Positions 1-13,457 of a stretch of DNA of 64,000 nt are shown in pieces (positions within the stretch are counted from its first letter, which is position 1; each line of letters opens with the position of its first letter). This stretch comes from Dugong dugon. Its lineage: Eukaryota > Chordata > Mammalia > Sirenia > Dugongidae. The notes under the pieces are model-generated. The model saw only the letters and a list, made by a program, of their open reading frames with translations, was not told the DNA's origin and did not search any database. Made by a program: the position numbers and the translations under genes. The DNA lies in assembly GCA_030035585.1 (NCBI GenBank), contig CM057475.1:4597501-4661500 (forward strand). The letters are read 5' to 3'.

Positions 1-49
1 CTCTTGCTGCAACCCCACAAGTGTCTGGGAGGTCTGGAGTGCTGAGATC

Positions 50-170
50 AGTCCCGTTTCACAAATGAGAAGCTGAGATGCAGAATATTTAAGTAGCTTG
101 GCAAAGGTCGCACAGCCAGTAGACAGCAGGTCTGGTGTTGGAACTCTAGTCTGCCAAACCACATGGCTGT
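50..170 (-). repeat. MIR SINE fragment
   Basis: The stretch reads as the reverse complement of the MIR core: a 'cacaaatgagaagctgag' start, then an 'aagtagcttggcaaaggtc' and 'cacagccagtagacagcag' series typical of MIR. It is diverged, as expected for an ancient mammalian SINE. No coding potential is visible around it; 170-350 shows nothing recognisable. Confidence 0.7.
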
Positions 171-354
171 GATGTAGTAGAATATACATAGCCAACTGGC
201 ACACAGCTCAAAGAGAAGGAGCACAGGGAGCCAAAAAGTAAATGAGGTGGGATTGAGACAAAACTGTTTTGAGCAAGCTCTGCTTGTAATGCTAGCATGC
301 TCTTTATCACAAATCAAGTATGTCGGATCAAACTGGGATCACCTAGGGGCTTTG

Positions 355-1159
355 TTTTTGTTCCAGGTTTTTGACCCATTAGCTTGCCTGTATACATAAA
401 GGCCACCATGCATCTGTCAGTTTGTCATACTGTAGTGGCTTGCATGTTGTTGTGATGCTGGAAACTATGCCAGTTATTTCAAATACCAGCAGGGTCACCC
501 TTGGTGGACAAGTTTCAGTGGAGCTTCCAGATTAAGATAGACTAGGAAGAAGGACCTGGCAATCTGCTTCTAAAACAATTGGTAAGCAAAAACCTTACGA
601 ATAGTGGTCAAACACTGTCTGGTATAGTGCCAGAAGATGAGCCCGTCAAGTTGGAAGGCACTCAAAATATGGCTGGGGAAGAGCTGCCTCCTTAAAGTAG
701 AGTCAACCTTAATGATGCTGATGGAGTAAAGCTTTCTGGACCTTCATTTGCTGAGGTGGCATGACTCAAAATGAGAAGAAACAGCTGCAAACATCCATTA
801 ATAATTGGAATGTGGAATGTATGAAGTATGATGAATGTACGAAGGAAAATTGGAAGTCATCGAAAATGAAATGTAATGCATAAAGTTTGATATCCTAGGC
901 ATTGGTGAACTGAAATGGACTGGTATTGGCCATTTTGAATTGGATAATCATATGGCCTATTATGCCAGGAATGACTAATTGAAGAGGAATAGCATTGCAT
1001 TCATTGTCAAAAAGAACATTTCAGCATGTATCCTGCAGTACAATGCTGTCAGTGATAGGATAATATTCATATGCCTAAAAGGAAGATCAGTTTAATAAGA
1101 TTATTATTCAAATTTATGCACCAACCACTAATGCCAAACATAAAGAAACTGAAGATTTT
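355..1159 (+). mobile_element. RTE LINE (RTE1_LA-like), 5' part with endonuclease
   Basis: This is the 5' portion of an RTE-clade LINE, continued at 8800-11272 beyond an inserted L1. At 430-620 it shows the RTE 5' segment also found as fragments elsewhere in the window (cttgcatgttgttgtgatgctgg and a nearby aaataccagcagggtcac). From about 800 it encodes an apurinic-type endonuclease domain; the translated segment around 885-960 reads as a 'DILGIGELKWTGIGHF' motif with the catalytic Glu, but stop codons interrupt it. The frame is disrupted, so this is a dead copy. The 5' limit is approximate. Confidence 0.8.
1142..1159 (+). repeat. 5' target-site duplication of L1 copy A
   Basis: An 18-bp sequence beginning aaagaaactg recurs at 8800-8817 with one C-to-T difference, directly after the L1 A-rich tail. 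The duplicated bases lie within the RTE endonuclease region and prove that the L1 landed in a pre-existing RTE copy. Confidence 0.85.
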
Positions 1160-2596
1160 GAGATTTGGCAGAGCCAAAATGGCAGAATAGTCAGACACTT
1201 CCTATGGTCCCTCTTACAACAAAGACCCAAGAAAATAAGTGAACCAATTATATATGACAATCGAGGAGCCCTGAACATCAAAGGCAAAGTTGAGGAATCG
1301 GACTGAGTGGCAGGGGGAGGGAGAGACGGTTTGGAAGCAGTAAGGAGTTGCCAGACCTGACCTGGCGAGAACTGGCACCCTGCAGGCTGGATTGGCTGGC
1401 ATACGTGGTGAGGTGGGCAGTGGCGCTCATGACACATTTTCCGCATTGGGAGAGACTGAGTGGCGGAGAGTCTACTCAGGCCTCCAGAACCAGTAAAAAG
1501 CAGTGCTTGATTGGCAAAAGATAAGTACATGCATCTAACCCACCACATGGATCAAAATATACCCAGTTTGGGAAGAACTTTTCTTCAATTTACCTGCCTC
1601 TTCCTTGCTTTGCACCTGGTCCCGGGCCAGTTTCAGTGATTGCTGCATCCCTTGAGCCAAAAGTAGGATCTGTCACACACCCTGAGCCATTCTCCTGGCC
1701 TTGGAAAGAGAACAAATTAACAAACAGGGAAAAAATAATCTGCTAGTTCCCCTAAGCTGGGAACTCAGGGCAGGCACAGCTCCTTTGCCTAGGAACAGGC
1801 ACAAGGGGTCCATGGACTTTGATTGCCTTTCACCCCTGCATAGACTTATGTGGGCCAATTTCAACAGCATAGGCCCTCATTAGTACAATACAACAGGGTA
1901 TATACCTGAAGCCTAACTTCAACTGTATCAGCTATATAGTGGAGTGGCAGGTTCATGACAATCGACATCACTCTGCCCATTAAGCAGGATCCTCACCTAC
2001 CTACATCAGGGGACTGAGGACTGGTGGCTTCACCCATGCCACCTAGCCATCTGTGACAGGGGTTCAAGAATAAGTGGTGCCTTCCAGTCCTTACAGCCAA
2101 CAGCATTTGGTGTCCATAGTCTGGCTGAAAAACCCACCCATGTACACACTGTAGGCAACAAGGACATGCTTTGCTCCCAGACACTCATGGACAGCTGTCA
2201 GCTCCCTGCCTTGCTCAGCATGTGACACCCTACTACAGCAAGATACCTGTGCCTACTCCAATCACCCTGCCCATCTAGAACTGTAAGTGAGAGCCTCCAC
2301 CACACACTTGGTGACCGACTACTTGTACACCTGAGCTGAATCCATACAAGAAAAGCAAACAGACTCCTGGGCTCACGTACTTAGTAACAGATCTAACCAC
2401 CTGGTGACAGGAAGTTAGAGCTTCAAAGGTGCCAATAATCAAACTAGCTCAAATGAGCAGCCGATTTGGGCATACCAAAAAAAAAAAAAAAACAAGAAGC
2501 TAGGACACAGTAAGCAAACATAAAATAAACAAATATAATAACTTATTGATGGTTCAAAGACAATGGTCAATATCAAATGACATAAAGAGGCAGACA

Positions 2597-3565
2597 ATGA
2601 TGGCTTCAGCAAGCTCCCAAAACAAAGAATCAAGAAATCTTCAGGAGAAAGAGAACTTCTTGGAATTACCAGAGGTAGAATACAAAAGATTAATATACAG
2701 AACTCTTCAACAGATCAGGAAGGAGATCATATAAAATGCAGAACAAGCCAGGGAACACAGAGACAAAGCAACAGAGAAACCCAAGAAGATTATAGAAGAG
2801 CATAATGACAAATTTAACAGGCTGCAAGAATCCATAGAAAGACAGCAATCAGAAATACAGAAGATTAACAATAACATTTCAGAATTAGACAACTCCATAG
2901 AAAGTCATAGGAGCAGAATTGAGGCAACAGAAGTCAGAATTATTGAGACTGAAGATAAAGCACTTGACACCAACTTATTTAAGGAAAAATGAGATAAAAG
3001 AATTTTAAAAAATGAAGAAACTCTAAGAATTATTTGGGCTTCTATGAAGAGGAATAACCCACAAGTGATGGAAGTACCAGAACATGGGGGGAATAACAGA
3101 AAATACAGAGAGAATTGTTGAAGATTTGTTGGCAGAAAAATTCCCTGATATAGCAAAAGATGAGAAGATATCTATCCAAGGTGTTCATCAAACCCCACAC
3201 AAGGTAGATCCCAAAAGAAAGTTACAAAGACATATTATATCAAACTTGCCAGAACCAAAGATAAAGAGAGAGTTTTAAGAGTGGTTAGGGATGAATGAAA
3301 AGTTATCTACAAAGGAGAGTCAGTAAGACTAATCTCAGACTACTCAGCAGAAATCATGCAGACAAGAAGGCAATGGGATGAGATCTATAAAGCCTTGAAG
3401 GAAAAAAATTGCCAGCCTAGAATTATATATCCAGCAAAACTGTTACTCAAATATGATGGTGAAATTAGGGCATTTCCAGATAAACAGAAGCTTAGGGAGT
3501 TTGCAAAAATGAAATCAAAATTACTAGAAATACTAAAGGGAATCCTCTGGTTAGAAAATCAGTGA
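2597..3565 (+). pseudogene. L1 copy A ORF1 remnant (RNA-binding chaperone protein)
   Basis: L1 ORF1p is a trimeric coiled-coil RNA-binding protein that packages L1 RNA. Here the N-terminal part begins MMASASSQNKESRN and is cut by a stop at 2732-2734. Coiled-coil-like stretches rich in E, K and Q follow in shifted frames. The conserved C-terminal domain is visible at 3356-3565 (MQTRRQWDEIYKALKEKN, then IIYPAKLLLKYDGEIRAFPD). Several stops and frameshifts make it non-functional. Confidence 0.85.
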
Positions 3566-4013
3566 CATCAGATAACAACCCAAGACTAGAATACAGGACA
3601 GAGCAACCAGATTATCAACCCAGATAGGGAAGTCACAAAAATAAATCAAAGCAAAAACACTGAAAATAGGGAAACAGAGACATCAATATGTAAAAAATGA
3701 CAAAATTAAAGCAAAAAAGAGGGACTGAAAAAATGTAGTTATAGATCTTTCATATGAAGAGGAAGTCAAGCCAATATAAAGAAATAGAAGATTGGTTTAA
3801 ACTTAGAAAAATACAGGTAAATATTAAGGTAACCACAAAGGAAACTAACAATCCTGTACATCAAAATAAGAAACAAGAAAAACATAAAGACTCAGCAAAT
3901 ACAAAATCAACAACAATGAAAAAGATGTAAAGAAAAACAGAAAAGAAAATTAAGTGGAACAAACAGACTGTCAACAACACACACACACACAAAAAAAAAA
4001 AAAAGACATCAAA

Positions 4014-7000
4014 ATGACAGCACTAAACTCATACCTATCAATGATTAAGCTGAATGTAATGGACTAAATGCACCAATAAAGAGACAGACAGTGGCAGATA
4101 GGATTAAAAAAAAACACCATCTGTCTATATGCTGCCTGCAAGAGACACACCTTAGACTTAAAGACACAAACACTCTAAAACTCAAAGGTTGGAAAAAAAA
4201 ATAGATCCAGCAAACAACACTTAAAAAAGAGCAGGAGTGGCTATATTAATTTCTGACAAAACAGACTTAAACATAAAATCCACCACAAAGGATAAGGAAG
4301 GACACTATATAATGCTTAAAAGGTCAATACACCAGGAGGACATAACCATAATAAATACTTACACACCCAACGATAGGGCTCCAACATACATAAAACAAAT
4401 TCTAACAGCATTTAAAAGAGAAATAGACAGCTCCACAATAATAGCAGGAGACTTCAACACACCACTTTTGGTGAAGGACAGAACATCCAGAAAGAAGCTC
4501 AGTAAAGACATGGAAGATCTAAATGCCACAATCAACCAACTTGACCTCATAGATATATACAGAACACTCCACCCAAGAACAGCCAAGTATACTTTCTTTT
4601 CCAAAGCACATGGAACATTCTCCAGAATAGACCACATATTAGGCCATAAAGAAAGCCTTAACAGAATCCAAAGCATCAAAATATTACAAAGCAGCTTTTC
4701 TGAAAATAAAGCCATAAAAGTAAAAATCAGTAACAGAAAAAGCAAGGAAAAAAATCAAACACATGGAAACTGAAGAACACCTTGCTCAAAAACTACTGGG
4801 TTATAGAAGAAATTAAGATGGAATAAAGAAATTCACAGAATCAAATGAGAATGAAAACACATCCTACCAGAACGTTTGGGACACAGCAAAAGCAGTGCTC
4901 AGATGTCAGTTTATAGCAAAAAAGGGCACACATCCAAAAGGAAGAAAGGGCCAAAATCAAAACATTACTCCTAACTCAAAAAATAGAAAGAGAGCAGCAA
5001 AAGAAGTGCTTGGACACCAGAAGAAAGCAAATAATAAAAACTAGAGCAGAATTAAATGAAATAGAAAAACAACTGAAAGAGTTAACAAGACCAAAAGCTG
5101 TTCTTTTAAAAGATCAACAGAGTCAATAAACCATTGGCCAGAATGACAAAAGAAAAACAGGAGTCAAAGCAAATAACCTGATTAAGAAATGAGATATAAG
5201 AAACTGAAATGAAAACAATCATAACAGAATACTATGAAAAAATTGTACTGTAAAAAATTTGAAAACCTCAAGGAAATGGACAAATTTCTAGAAACACTCT
5301 ACCTACCTAAACTAAGACAAAGAAAAGTAGAACAACTAAATAAACCTATAACAAAAGAAGAGATTAAAAAGGTAATTAAAAAACTCCCAACAACAAAAAC
5401 AAAGCCCTGGCCCTGATGCTTTCACTGGAGAATTCTACCAAACTTTCAGAGAAGAGTTAACACCACTACTACTAAAGATATTTCAGAGCATAGAAAAGGA
5501 TGGAATACTCCCAAACTCATTCTATGAAGCCAGCATAACACTGATACCAAAACCAGGTAAAGGCACCACAAAAAAAGAAAATTACAGACCAATATCCCTC
5601 ATGAACATAGACACAAATCCTCAGTGAAATTCTAGACAATAGAATTCAACAACACATTAAAAAAAAATTCATCACGATCAAGTGGGATTTATATCAAGTA
5701 TGCAAGGATGGTTCAGCATTAGAAAAACAATCAATGTAATCCATCACATAAATAAAACAAAAGACAAGAACCACATGATCTTATCAATTGATGCAGAAAA
5801 GACATTCAACAAAGTCCAACACCCATTCATGATAAAAACTCTCAGCAAAATAGGAATAGAAGGGAAATTCCTCAAAATAATAAAGGCATTTATACAAAGC
5901 CAACAGTCAAAATCATCCTAAATGAAGAGAATCTGGAAGCATTCCCCTTGAGAACAGGAACCAGACAAGGATGCCCTTTAACACCACTCTTATTCAACAT
6001 TGTGCTGGAGGTCCTAGCCAGAGCAATTAGGCTAGAAAAAGAAATAAAGGGCATCCAAATTAGTAGGGAAGAAGTCAAAGTATCTTTATTTGCAGATGAT
6101 ATTATCTTATACAAAGAAAACCCCAAAGAATCCACAAGAAAGCTACTGGAACTAATAGAAGATTTCAGCAAAGTATCAGGATAGAAGATAAACATACAAA
6201 AATCATTTGGATTCCTCTACACCAATAAAGAGAACTTCGAAGAGGAAATCACCTAATCAATGCCATTTACAATAGCCCCCAAGAAGATAAATACTTAGGA
6301 ATAAATCTAACCAGAGACATAAAAGACCTATACAATGAAAACTACAAGACACTACTGCAAGAAACCAAAAGAGGCCTGCATAAGTGGAAAAACATACCTT
6401 GCTCATGAATAGGAAGACTCAATGTTGTGAAAATGTATATTCTAAGCAAAGTGATCTACGATACAATGCAATTCCAATCCAAATTCCAACTGCATTTTTT
6501 AATGAGATGGAGAAACAAATCACCAACATCATATGGAAAGGGAAGAGGCCCTGGATAAGTAAATCATTACTGAAGAAGAATAACAAAGTAAGAGGCCTCA
6601 CACTACTTGATTTTAGAACCTATTATACCGCCATAGTAGTCAAAACATCCTGGTACTGGTACAACCACAGATACACAGACCAATGGAACAGAATTGAGAA
6701 TCTAGATGTAAATTCATCCACCTATGAGCAGCCGATATTTGACAAAGCCCTGAAGTCCGTTAATTGGGGAAAGGACAGTCTCTTTAGCAAACGATGCTGA
6801 CATAACTGGATATCCATCTGCAAAAAAACTGAAACAAGACCCATACCTCACACCCTGCACAAAAACTAACTCAAAATGGATTAAAGACCTAAGTATTAAA
6901 TCTAAAACGATAAAGATCATGGAAGAAAAAATAGGGACAACACTAGGAGCCCTAATACATGGCATAAACAGAATACAAATCATTACTAATAATGCACAAA

Positions 7001-7800
7001 CACCAGAAGAGAAACTAGATAACAGGGAGCTCCTAAAAATCAAACACTTATGCTCATTAAAAGACTTCACCAAAAAAGTAGAAAAACAACCTACAGACTG
7101 GGAAAAAAAATTTGGCTATGACAAATCTGATCATTATCTAATCTCTAAAATCTACATGATACTGCAATACCTCAGCGACAAAAAGACAAATAACCTGATT
7201 AAAAAATAGGCAAAGGATATGAACAGGCACTTCATCAAAGAAGACAGTCAGGCAGCTACTGGATACATAGGGAAATGCTCACAGTCATTAGCCATTAGAG
7301 AAAAGCAAATAAAAACTACAATGAGATACCATCTCACCCCAACAAGACTAGCATTCATCCAAAAAACACAAAATAATAAATGCTGGAGAGGTTGTGGAGA
7401 GACTGGAACACTTATACACTCTTGATGGGAATGTAAAATGGTACAACCACTTTGGAAATCAATTTGGTGCTTACTTAAAAGGCTAGAAATAGAAGTACCA
7501 TACCATCCAGCAATCCCACTCCTTGGAATATATCTTAGAGAAATAAGAGTCATCACTCGAATAGATACATGCACAACCATGTTCATTGCAGCACTGTTCA
7601 CAATAGCAAAAAGATGGAAACAACCTAGGTGCCCATCAACAGACAAATGGATAAACAAATTATGGAATAGTCACACGATGGAATACTACACAATGATTAA
7701 GAACAATGATGAACCCCCAAAACATCTCATAACACAGATGAATCTGGAAGGTATTATGCTAGTGAAATTAGTCAGTTGCAAACGGACAAATATTGTATAA
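4014..7800 (+). pseudogene. L1 copy A ORF2 remnant (endonuclease-reverse transcriptase)
   Basis: L1 ORF2p nicks target DNA and reverse-transcribes L1 RNA. The ATG at 4014 follows an A-rich spacer. A 178-codon open piece at 4237-4773 holds the late endonuclease domain ([18 protein letters not shown]). Reverse-transcriptase pieces lie at 5682-5921 ([15 protein letters not shown]) and 5948-6184 ([12 protein letters not shown] and [10 protein letters not shown], so the active-site Asp pair is retained). The C-terminal region with the cysteine-type segment is at 7219-7800. Multiple stops and frameshifts separate these pieces. Confidence 0.9.
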
Positions 7801-8799
7801 GACCATATATAAGACCATGTATAAACACAGAATAAAACATTCTTTGATGGTTATGAGGGTGGAGAGGGAGGGAGAGGAGTATTCACTAACTAGATAGCAG
7901 ATAAGAATTAACTTAGGTGAAGGGAAGGACAACACAAAATACAGGGGAATTCATCACAACTGAACTAAACCAAAGCTAAGAAGTTTCCTGAATACAACCA
8001 AACACTTTGACGGACAGAGTAGCAGGGGCAGCGGTCTGCAGATCATGGTTTCAGGGGACATCTAGGTCAAATGACATAACAAAGTTTATTAAGAAAATGT
8101 TCTGCATCCCACTTTGGTGAGTGGAGTCTGGAATCTTAAAATCTAGCAAATGGCTGTCTAAGATGCATCAGTTGGTCCTAACCCACCTGGAGCATAGGAT
8201 AATGAAGAACACCAAAGACACAAGGAGAGTATTAGCCCAAGAGACAGAAAGGGCCACATAAACCAGAGACTGCATCAGCCTGAGACCAGAAGAACTAGAT
8301 GGTGCCCAGCTACCACCAATGACTGCCCTGATAGGGAATACAACAGAGAGTCTCTGACAGAGCAGGAGAAAAGTGGGGTGTAGTACTCAAATTCTAGTAA
8401 AAAGACTAGACTTAATGGTCTGACTGAGACTAGAGGGACCCTGGAAGACATGGACCCTAAACTCTCTGTTAGCCCAGAACTGAAACCTTTCCTGAAGCCA
8501 ACTCTTCAGACATAGATTAGGCTGGGATATAAGACATAAAATGATACTCGTGAAGAGTGTGCTTCTTAGCTCAAATAGATACATGAGACTAATTGGGCAG
8601 CTCCTGTCCGGAGGCGAGATGAGAAGACAAAAAGGGACAGGAGCTGGCTGAATGGACACGGGAAATCTGGAGTGGAAAGGAGGAGTGTGCTATCACATTA
8701 TAGGGAGAGCAACTAGGGTCATGTAACAATCTGTGTATAAATTTTTGTATAAGAAACTAACTTCAACTGTAAACTTTCACTTAAAGCACAATTAAAAAA

Positions 8800-11272
8800 A
8801 AAGAAATTGAAGATTTTTACCAACTTCTGCAGTCTGAAATTGATCAAACATATAGTCAAGGTACATTGGTAATTACTGATGGTAGGAATATGGAAGTTGG
8901 AAACAAGGAAGAAGGATCAGTAGTTGGTGATAGAAATGACACCGGAGACTGCTTGATAGAATTTTGCAAGACCAACTACTTATTTATTTCAAATACCTTT
9001 CTTCCACAACATAAATGGTGACTATACATGTGGATCTCACCAGATGGAATACACAGGACTCAAATCTGCAACATCTGTGAGAAGAGATGATGGAGAAGCT
9101 CAATATTATTAGTCAGAATAAGTCCAAGGGCCGACTGCGGAACAGACTATCAGTTGCTCATATGCAAGTTCAAGTTAAAGCTGAAGAAAATTAGAACAAG
9201 GCCATGAGAGCCAAAGTACAACCTTGAGTATATCCCACCAGAATTTACAGAAGATCTCAAGAAGAGATTTGATGCATTGAACACTAATGAATGAAGACTA
9301 GATGAGTTGTGGGATGGCATTAAGGACATCATAAATGTAGAAAGCAAAAGGTCATTAAAAAGACAAGAAAGAAAGAAAAGACCAAAATGAATGTTTGAAG
9401 AGACTCTGAAACTTTCTCTTGAGCATCGAATAGCTAAAGTGAAAGGAAGAAATGAAGAAGTAAAAGAGCTGAACGGAAGATGTCAGAGGGCTCAAGAAGA
9501 CAAAGTAAAGTATTATAATGAAATGTGCAAAGACCTGGAGTTAGAAAACCAAAAGGGAAGAACACACTTGGCATTTCTCAAACTGAAAGAACTGAAGAAA
9601 AAATTCAAGACTTGTGTTGCGATATTGAAGGATTCTATGGGAAAAATATTAAATGATGCAGGAAGCATCCAAAGAAGATGGAAGGAATACACACAGTCAC
9701 TGTACCAAAAAGAATTGGTCAACATTCAACATTCATTTCAGGAGGTAGCATATGATCAAGAACTGATGGAGCTGAAGGAAGAAGTCCAAGCAGCACTGAA
9801 GGCAGTTGTGTAAAACAAGCCTCCAGGAATTAATGGAATACCAATTGAGATGTTTCAACAAATGGATGCTGGAAACGCTCACTCATCTATGCCAAGAAAT
9901 TTGAAGACAGCTACCTGACCAGCAGACTGGCAGAGATCCATATTTGTGCCCATTCCAAAGAAAGGTGATCGAACAGAATGTGGAGATTATCCAACTATAT
10001 CATTAATATCACAAGCAAGTAAAATTTTGCTGAAGATAATTCAAAAACAGTTGTAGCAGTAAATTAACAGGGAACTGCCAGAAATTCAAGCCAGATTCAG
10101 AAGAGAATGTGAAATGAGGGATATCATTGCTAATGTCAGATGGATCTTGGCTGAAAGCAGAGAATACCAGAAAGATGTTTACCTGTGTTTTATTGACTAT
10201 GCAAAGGCATTCAACCGTGTGGATCATGACAAATTATGGATAACATTGTGAAGAATGGAAATTCCAGAACACGTAATTGTGCTTATGCAAAACCTGTATA
10301 TAGGCCAAAAGGCACTCATTCGAACAGAACAAAGGGATACTGTGTGGTATAAAATCAGGAAAGGTGTGTGTCAGGGTTGTATCCTTTCACCATACTTATT
10401 CAATCTGTATGCTTAGCAAATAATCTGAGAAGCCAGACTGTATGAAAAAGAACGTGGCATCAGGATTGGAGGAAGACCCATTAACAACCTGCAATACACA
10501 GATGACACAACCTTGCTTGCTGAAAGTGAAGAGAATTTGAAGTACTTACTGAAGAAGATCAAAGACTACAACCTTCAGTATGGATTACATCTTAACAGAG
10601 AGAAAACAAAAATCCTCACAACTGGGCCAATAAGCAACATTATGATAAATGGAGAAAACATTGAAGTTGTTGTGGATTTCATTTTACTTTGACCCACTAT
10701 CAACACCCATGGAAGCAGCAGTCAAGAATCAATCCACATATTGCATTAGGCAAATTTGCTGTAAAAGGCCTCTTTCAAGTTTTAAAAAGCAAAGATGTCA
10801 CTTTGAGGACTAAGTTGTGCCTGACCCAAGCCATGGTATTTTCAATCGCCTCATACACGTGCAAAAGCTGAACAAGAATAAGGAAGACCTAAGAAGAATT
10901 GATGCATTTGAATTATGATGTTGGCAAAAGATATTGAATATACCAGGGACTGTCAGAAGAATGAAACAAATTTGTCTTGAAAGAAGTACAGCCAGAATGC
11001 TCCTTAGAAGCAAGGATGGTGAGATTTTTTGTCTCACATACTTTGGACATGTTATTAGGAAAGACAAGTCCCTGGAGAAGGATCTCATGCTTGGTAAAGC
11101 AGACGATCAGCAAAAAAGAGCAAGACCCTCAATGAAATGAATTGACACAGTGGCTGCAATAATGGGCTCAAACAATTGTGAGGGGGCGCAGGACTGAGCA
11201 GTGTTTCATTCTGTACATAGGGTCGCTATGAATCAGAACTGACTCAAGGGCACCTAACAACAATAACATATG
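8800..11272 (+). mobile_element. RTE LINE, 3' part with reverse transcriptase (continuation of 355-1159)
   Basis: The RTE frame resumes directly after the L1 3' target-site duplication, confirming a single split element. A 140-codon open piece at 9391-9813 is the linker and early RT region. RT motifs follow in broken frames: FIDYAKAFNRVDH near 10190, GVCQGCILSPYLFN near 10362, and a catalytic box near 10495 reading YTDD rather than the usual ADD-type box. The element ends with the segment shared with AfroSINEs (gaatcagaactgactcaagg) and a short caacaataac tail. It is a dead copy with several in-frame stops. Confidence 0.88.
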
Positions 11273-11820
11273 TAAGGACAGTGTCACATTCCCAATGACC
11301 CCATTCCTTGCCACACTTCATTCCAAATAGAGACTTGGCTTCTTAATATAGACTAGGACCAAAAAAGTATTTAACACCCAGGGGTTCTCATTATTTTTTA
11401 AAGAGGACAGCAAATGCATAGTTCGACCTTAGCCCTGTTAAAAGCCTTCAAAAAAACTAATGCTTCCAAAGCAACCATCTTGGGCCCTCCACACTAATTT
11501 CCACTCATGTTAAATGTATTTCCCGTGACCACCTCCTGCCATTCAGGAAGGTATTATGTACTCCAAAACATATGCAGGTGGGTTTATTACCCATGCCAGA
11601 CTGCATTGTGTTTTCAGATCTTCCAAGTTGGTGTTGACTGGAATCCTTTTCCAATGAGTCCAATTGTCCCAATGAGTAAACTTATATCCTTTCTTCTGTT
11701 CTGCCTTCCTACAACTGAAAGACAATATCATTTGTTTCAAGCATTTTTTTTTTCTTTCCTTCTTTGTACCTATTTTCTCCTTCTTAGGTTTAGAACAAGA
11801 AATCTGGAACTCCAGTTATG
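11273..11820. other. Single-copy sequence, no gene seen
   Basis: AT-rich sequence without a recognisable repeat or a gene-like reading frame. A pyrimidine-rich stretch occurs near 11740-11790. The longest frame here (113 codons from 11507) has no recognisable domain and no splice context that I would support. Confidence 0.5.
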
Positions 11821-11935
11821 GTTCATTTATTTGACAAACACTTGCTGACTTCCTACTTTGTGCAATGAAAGCACGTATGTTAAGATGGCATGACCTTCGC
11901 CCTAGAAGGGGATACAGTCTGACAAAGATACAAGT
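11820..11935 (-). repeat. L2-like LINE fragment
   Basis: The segment (ttatttgacaaacacttgct, then a 'cctactttgtgc' series and a later 'gatacagtctgacaaagat') resembles the common L2 3'-end pattern about a growing table of 'tgagcacctactatgtgcca' sequences. Strongly diverged; assigned by pattern memory only. Confidence 0.4.
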
Positions 11936-11984
11936 TAATAAATCTACTTCACAGCTCTAAGCATTGAAATGTAGTGTTTGAGGG

Positions 11985-12180
11985 GGTTAGTCAACAGATC
12001 TGGGTTTGTGTCCTGTTTCTAGTACTTACAAAGTGTTTGACCTTGGGCAAGCCATCTAACCTCTTTTAACCGCACTTTTTTGTGAAATGAGGATAACAAT
12101 TGTATCAGCTCTCTGGGGTTGTGACGATTTAATGAAACAATGACTAAAGCATAAAACTGACTGGAACATAGATAATCAAT
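11985..12180 (+). repeat. MIR SINE
   Basis: The sequence follows the MIR consensus order: tgaccttgggcaagccatct, then aacctcttt, then a 'gaaatgaggataacaat' stretch and 'gttgtgacgatttaatgaaa'. Moderately diverged and nearly full length. Confidence 0.8.
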
Positions 12181-12182
12181 CA

Positions 12183-12387
12183 CCGGTGCCAGTTGCCATC
12201 AAGTCAGTTTCAACTCATGGTGATCCCATGTGTATCAGAGTAGAACTCTGCTCCATAGCGTTTTCAGTAGCTGATTTTTCAGAAGTAGATCACCAAGCTT
12301 TTTTTCCAAGGTGCCTCTGGGTGGACTCAAGCCTCCAATATTTTGGTTAGCAGCCAAGCACATTAACCATTTGCACCATCCAGGGAT
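12183..12387 (-). mobile_element. AfroSINE, minus orientation
   Basis: On the minus strand this reads as an AfroSINE: a tRNA-derived head ending near 12387 (aatggttaatgtgcttggct on the complement), a 'ctgctaaccaaaatattgg' segment, then the RTE-like 3' end. Flanks gataatcaat (12172-12181) and gataaacaat (12387 onward) may be a degenerate target-site duplication. Confidence 0.8.
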
Positions 12388-13059
12388 GATAAACAATTAG
12401 GCTTAGTTAATTTTGGAGGAATATACAGGGCACAGACACAGCACAAATATGAGGGATTGGCTCTCCTTGAAAGATGGAAGAAGAAGGGAATATCAAATGA
12501 AAGGAGCAAGGCAACACATGTCCCATGAGATTAAAAAGCAAGGAAGGAGTTAGACTGTGAAAGGCCTTATGCTGGATGACATTTTCCTTCATATTTTGAG
12601 CTTAGGTCATTAAACCACAAGGAAAATAGTAGCTATTTTGATGGGCTAGCAGTCTTTCAAGATTGTCCTTGGTTCTTTTCAACCCTTTAAAGAAGGATAT
12701 GAACAAAAAGAAAGGTAGTCAGGTACAAGTGGCCAATGTTGGGGAGAGGGAACCCAGGAAGCTGTGCTATCTATCGGGTAAAGATCAGATGAAGAAACAT
12801 GGTATATTTGGCATAGATAAAGAGAACCCTTAGTGGAGACATGGTCATTATTTTTTGACACTAAAAAGCTACCACAGACTCTTTAAACACAGAAGGAATA
12901 AGGAGCAAATACCTCATGTATTCCTGAATTAAGATCTAGGAGAAACTTCTCCTGTGGATCCTCATAATCCCTCACTATTCTAAATGGGAGATGATAGCCT
13001 CAATAGTACCAATAAATTGTTTAGGTCTGTAGAGTTCCCCCATGTAAACTGATATAATT
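12388..13059. other. Single-copy sequence, no gene seen
   Basis: No recognised repeat and no coding signal; short frames only. Confidence 0.45.
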
Positions 13060-13457
13060 ACCAAAAAGTGAACGTATCAGCTCAGAAGGTTCCCAGGTGA
13101 ATTCTACCAACATTTAAGCAACAAATTATGCCTATTCTACAAAAACTATTCCAGAAAATTGAAAAGGAGGTAATATGTCTCAAGTCATTCTATAAGACTA
13201 GCATTACTCTGATACCAAAACTAGACAAAGATATTACAAGAATACTATAGACTAATATCCTTTATGAACATATGTGCAAAAATCCTAAGCAAAATTTATG
13301 AAATCAAAAAATATATGTTAAAAATAATATGTTATAACCAAGTGGAGTTTATTCCAAGAATGCGAGATTGTTTAATATTCAAAAATTAAAGTAATTCACC
13401 ATATTAACCAACAAAAAAAGAAAAACCATATTATCATCTCAATAACTTCAGAAAAGA
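13060..13457 (+). mobile_element. Old L1 ORF2 fragment
   Basis: The sequence parallels L1 ORF2 RT-region DNA (gaattctaccaacatttaag, ctctgataccaaaact, then gtggagtttattccaaga) but is heavily mutated. It ends where an RTE-derived fragment begins. Confidence 0.75.

Larger units (their letters stand above)
1160..8799 (+). mobile_element. Full-length L1 LINE, copy A (inactive)
   Basis: This ~7.6-kb L1 has a 5' UTR (1160-2596), an ORF1 remnant (2597-3565), an inter-ORF A-rich spacer containing a short CA tract (~3978-3990), an ORF2 remnant (4014-7800), a 3' UTR with a G-rich tract after the ORF2 stop (~7847-7880) and a short A tail at 8793-8799. Target-site duplications flank it. It starts with gagatttggcagagccaaaatgg, containing an 'aaaatggc' YY1-like core in the same place as the other two L1 copies. 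It is the most mutated of the three full-length copies. Confidence 0.92.
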
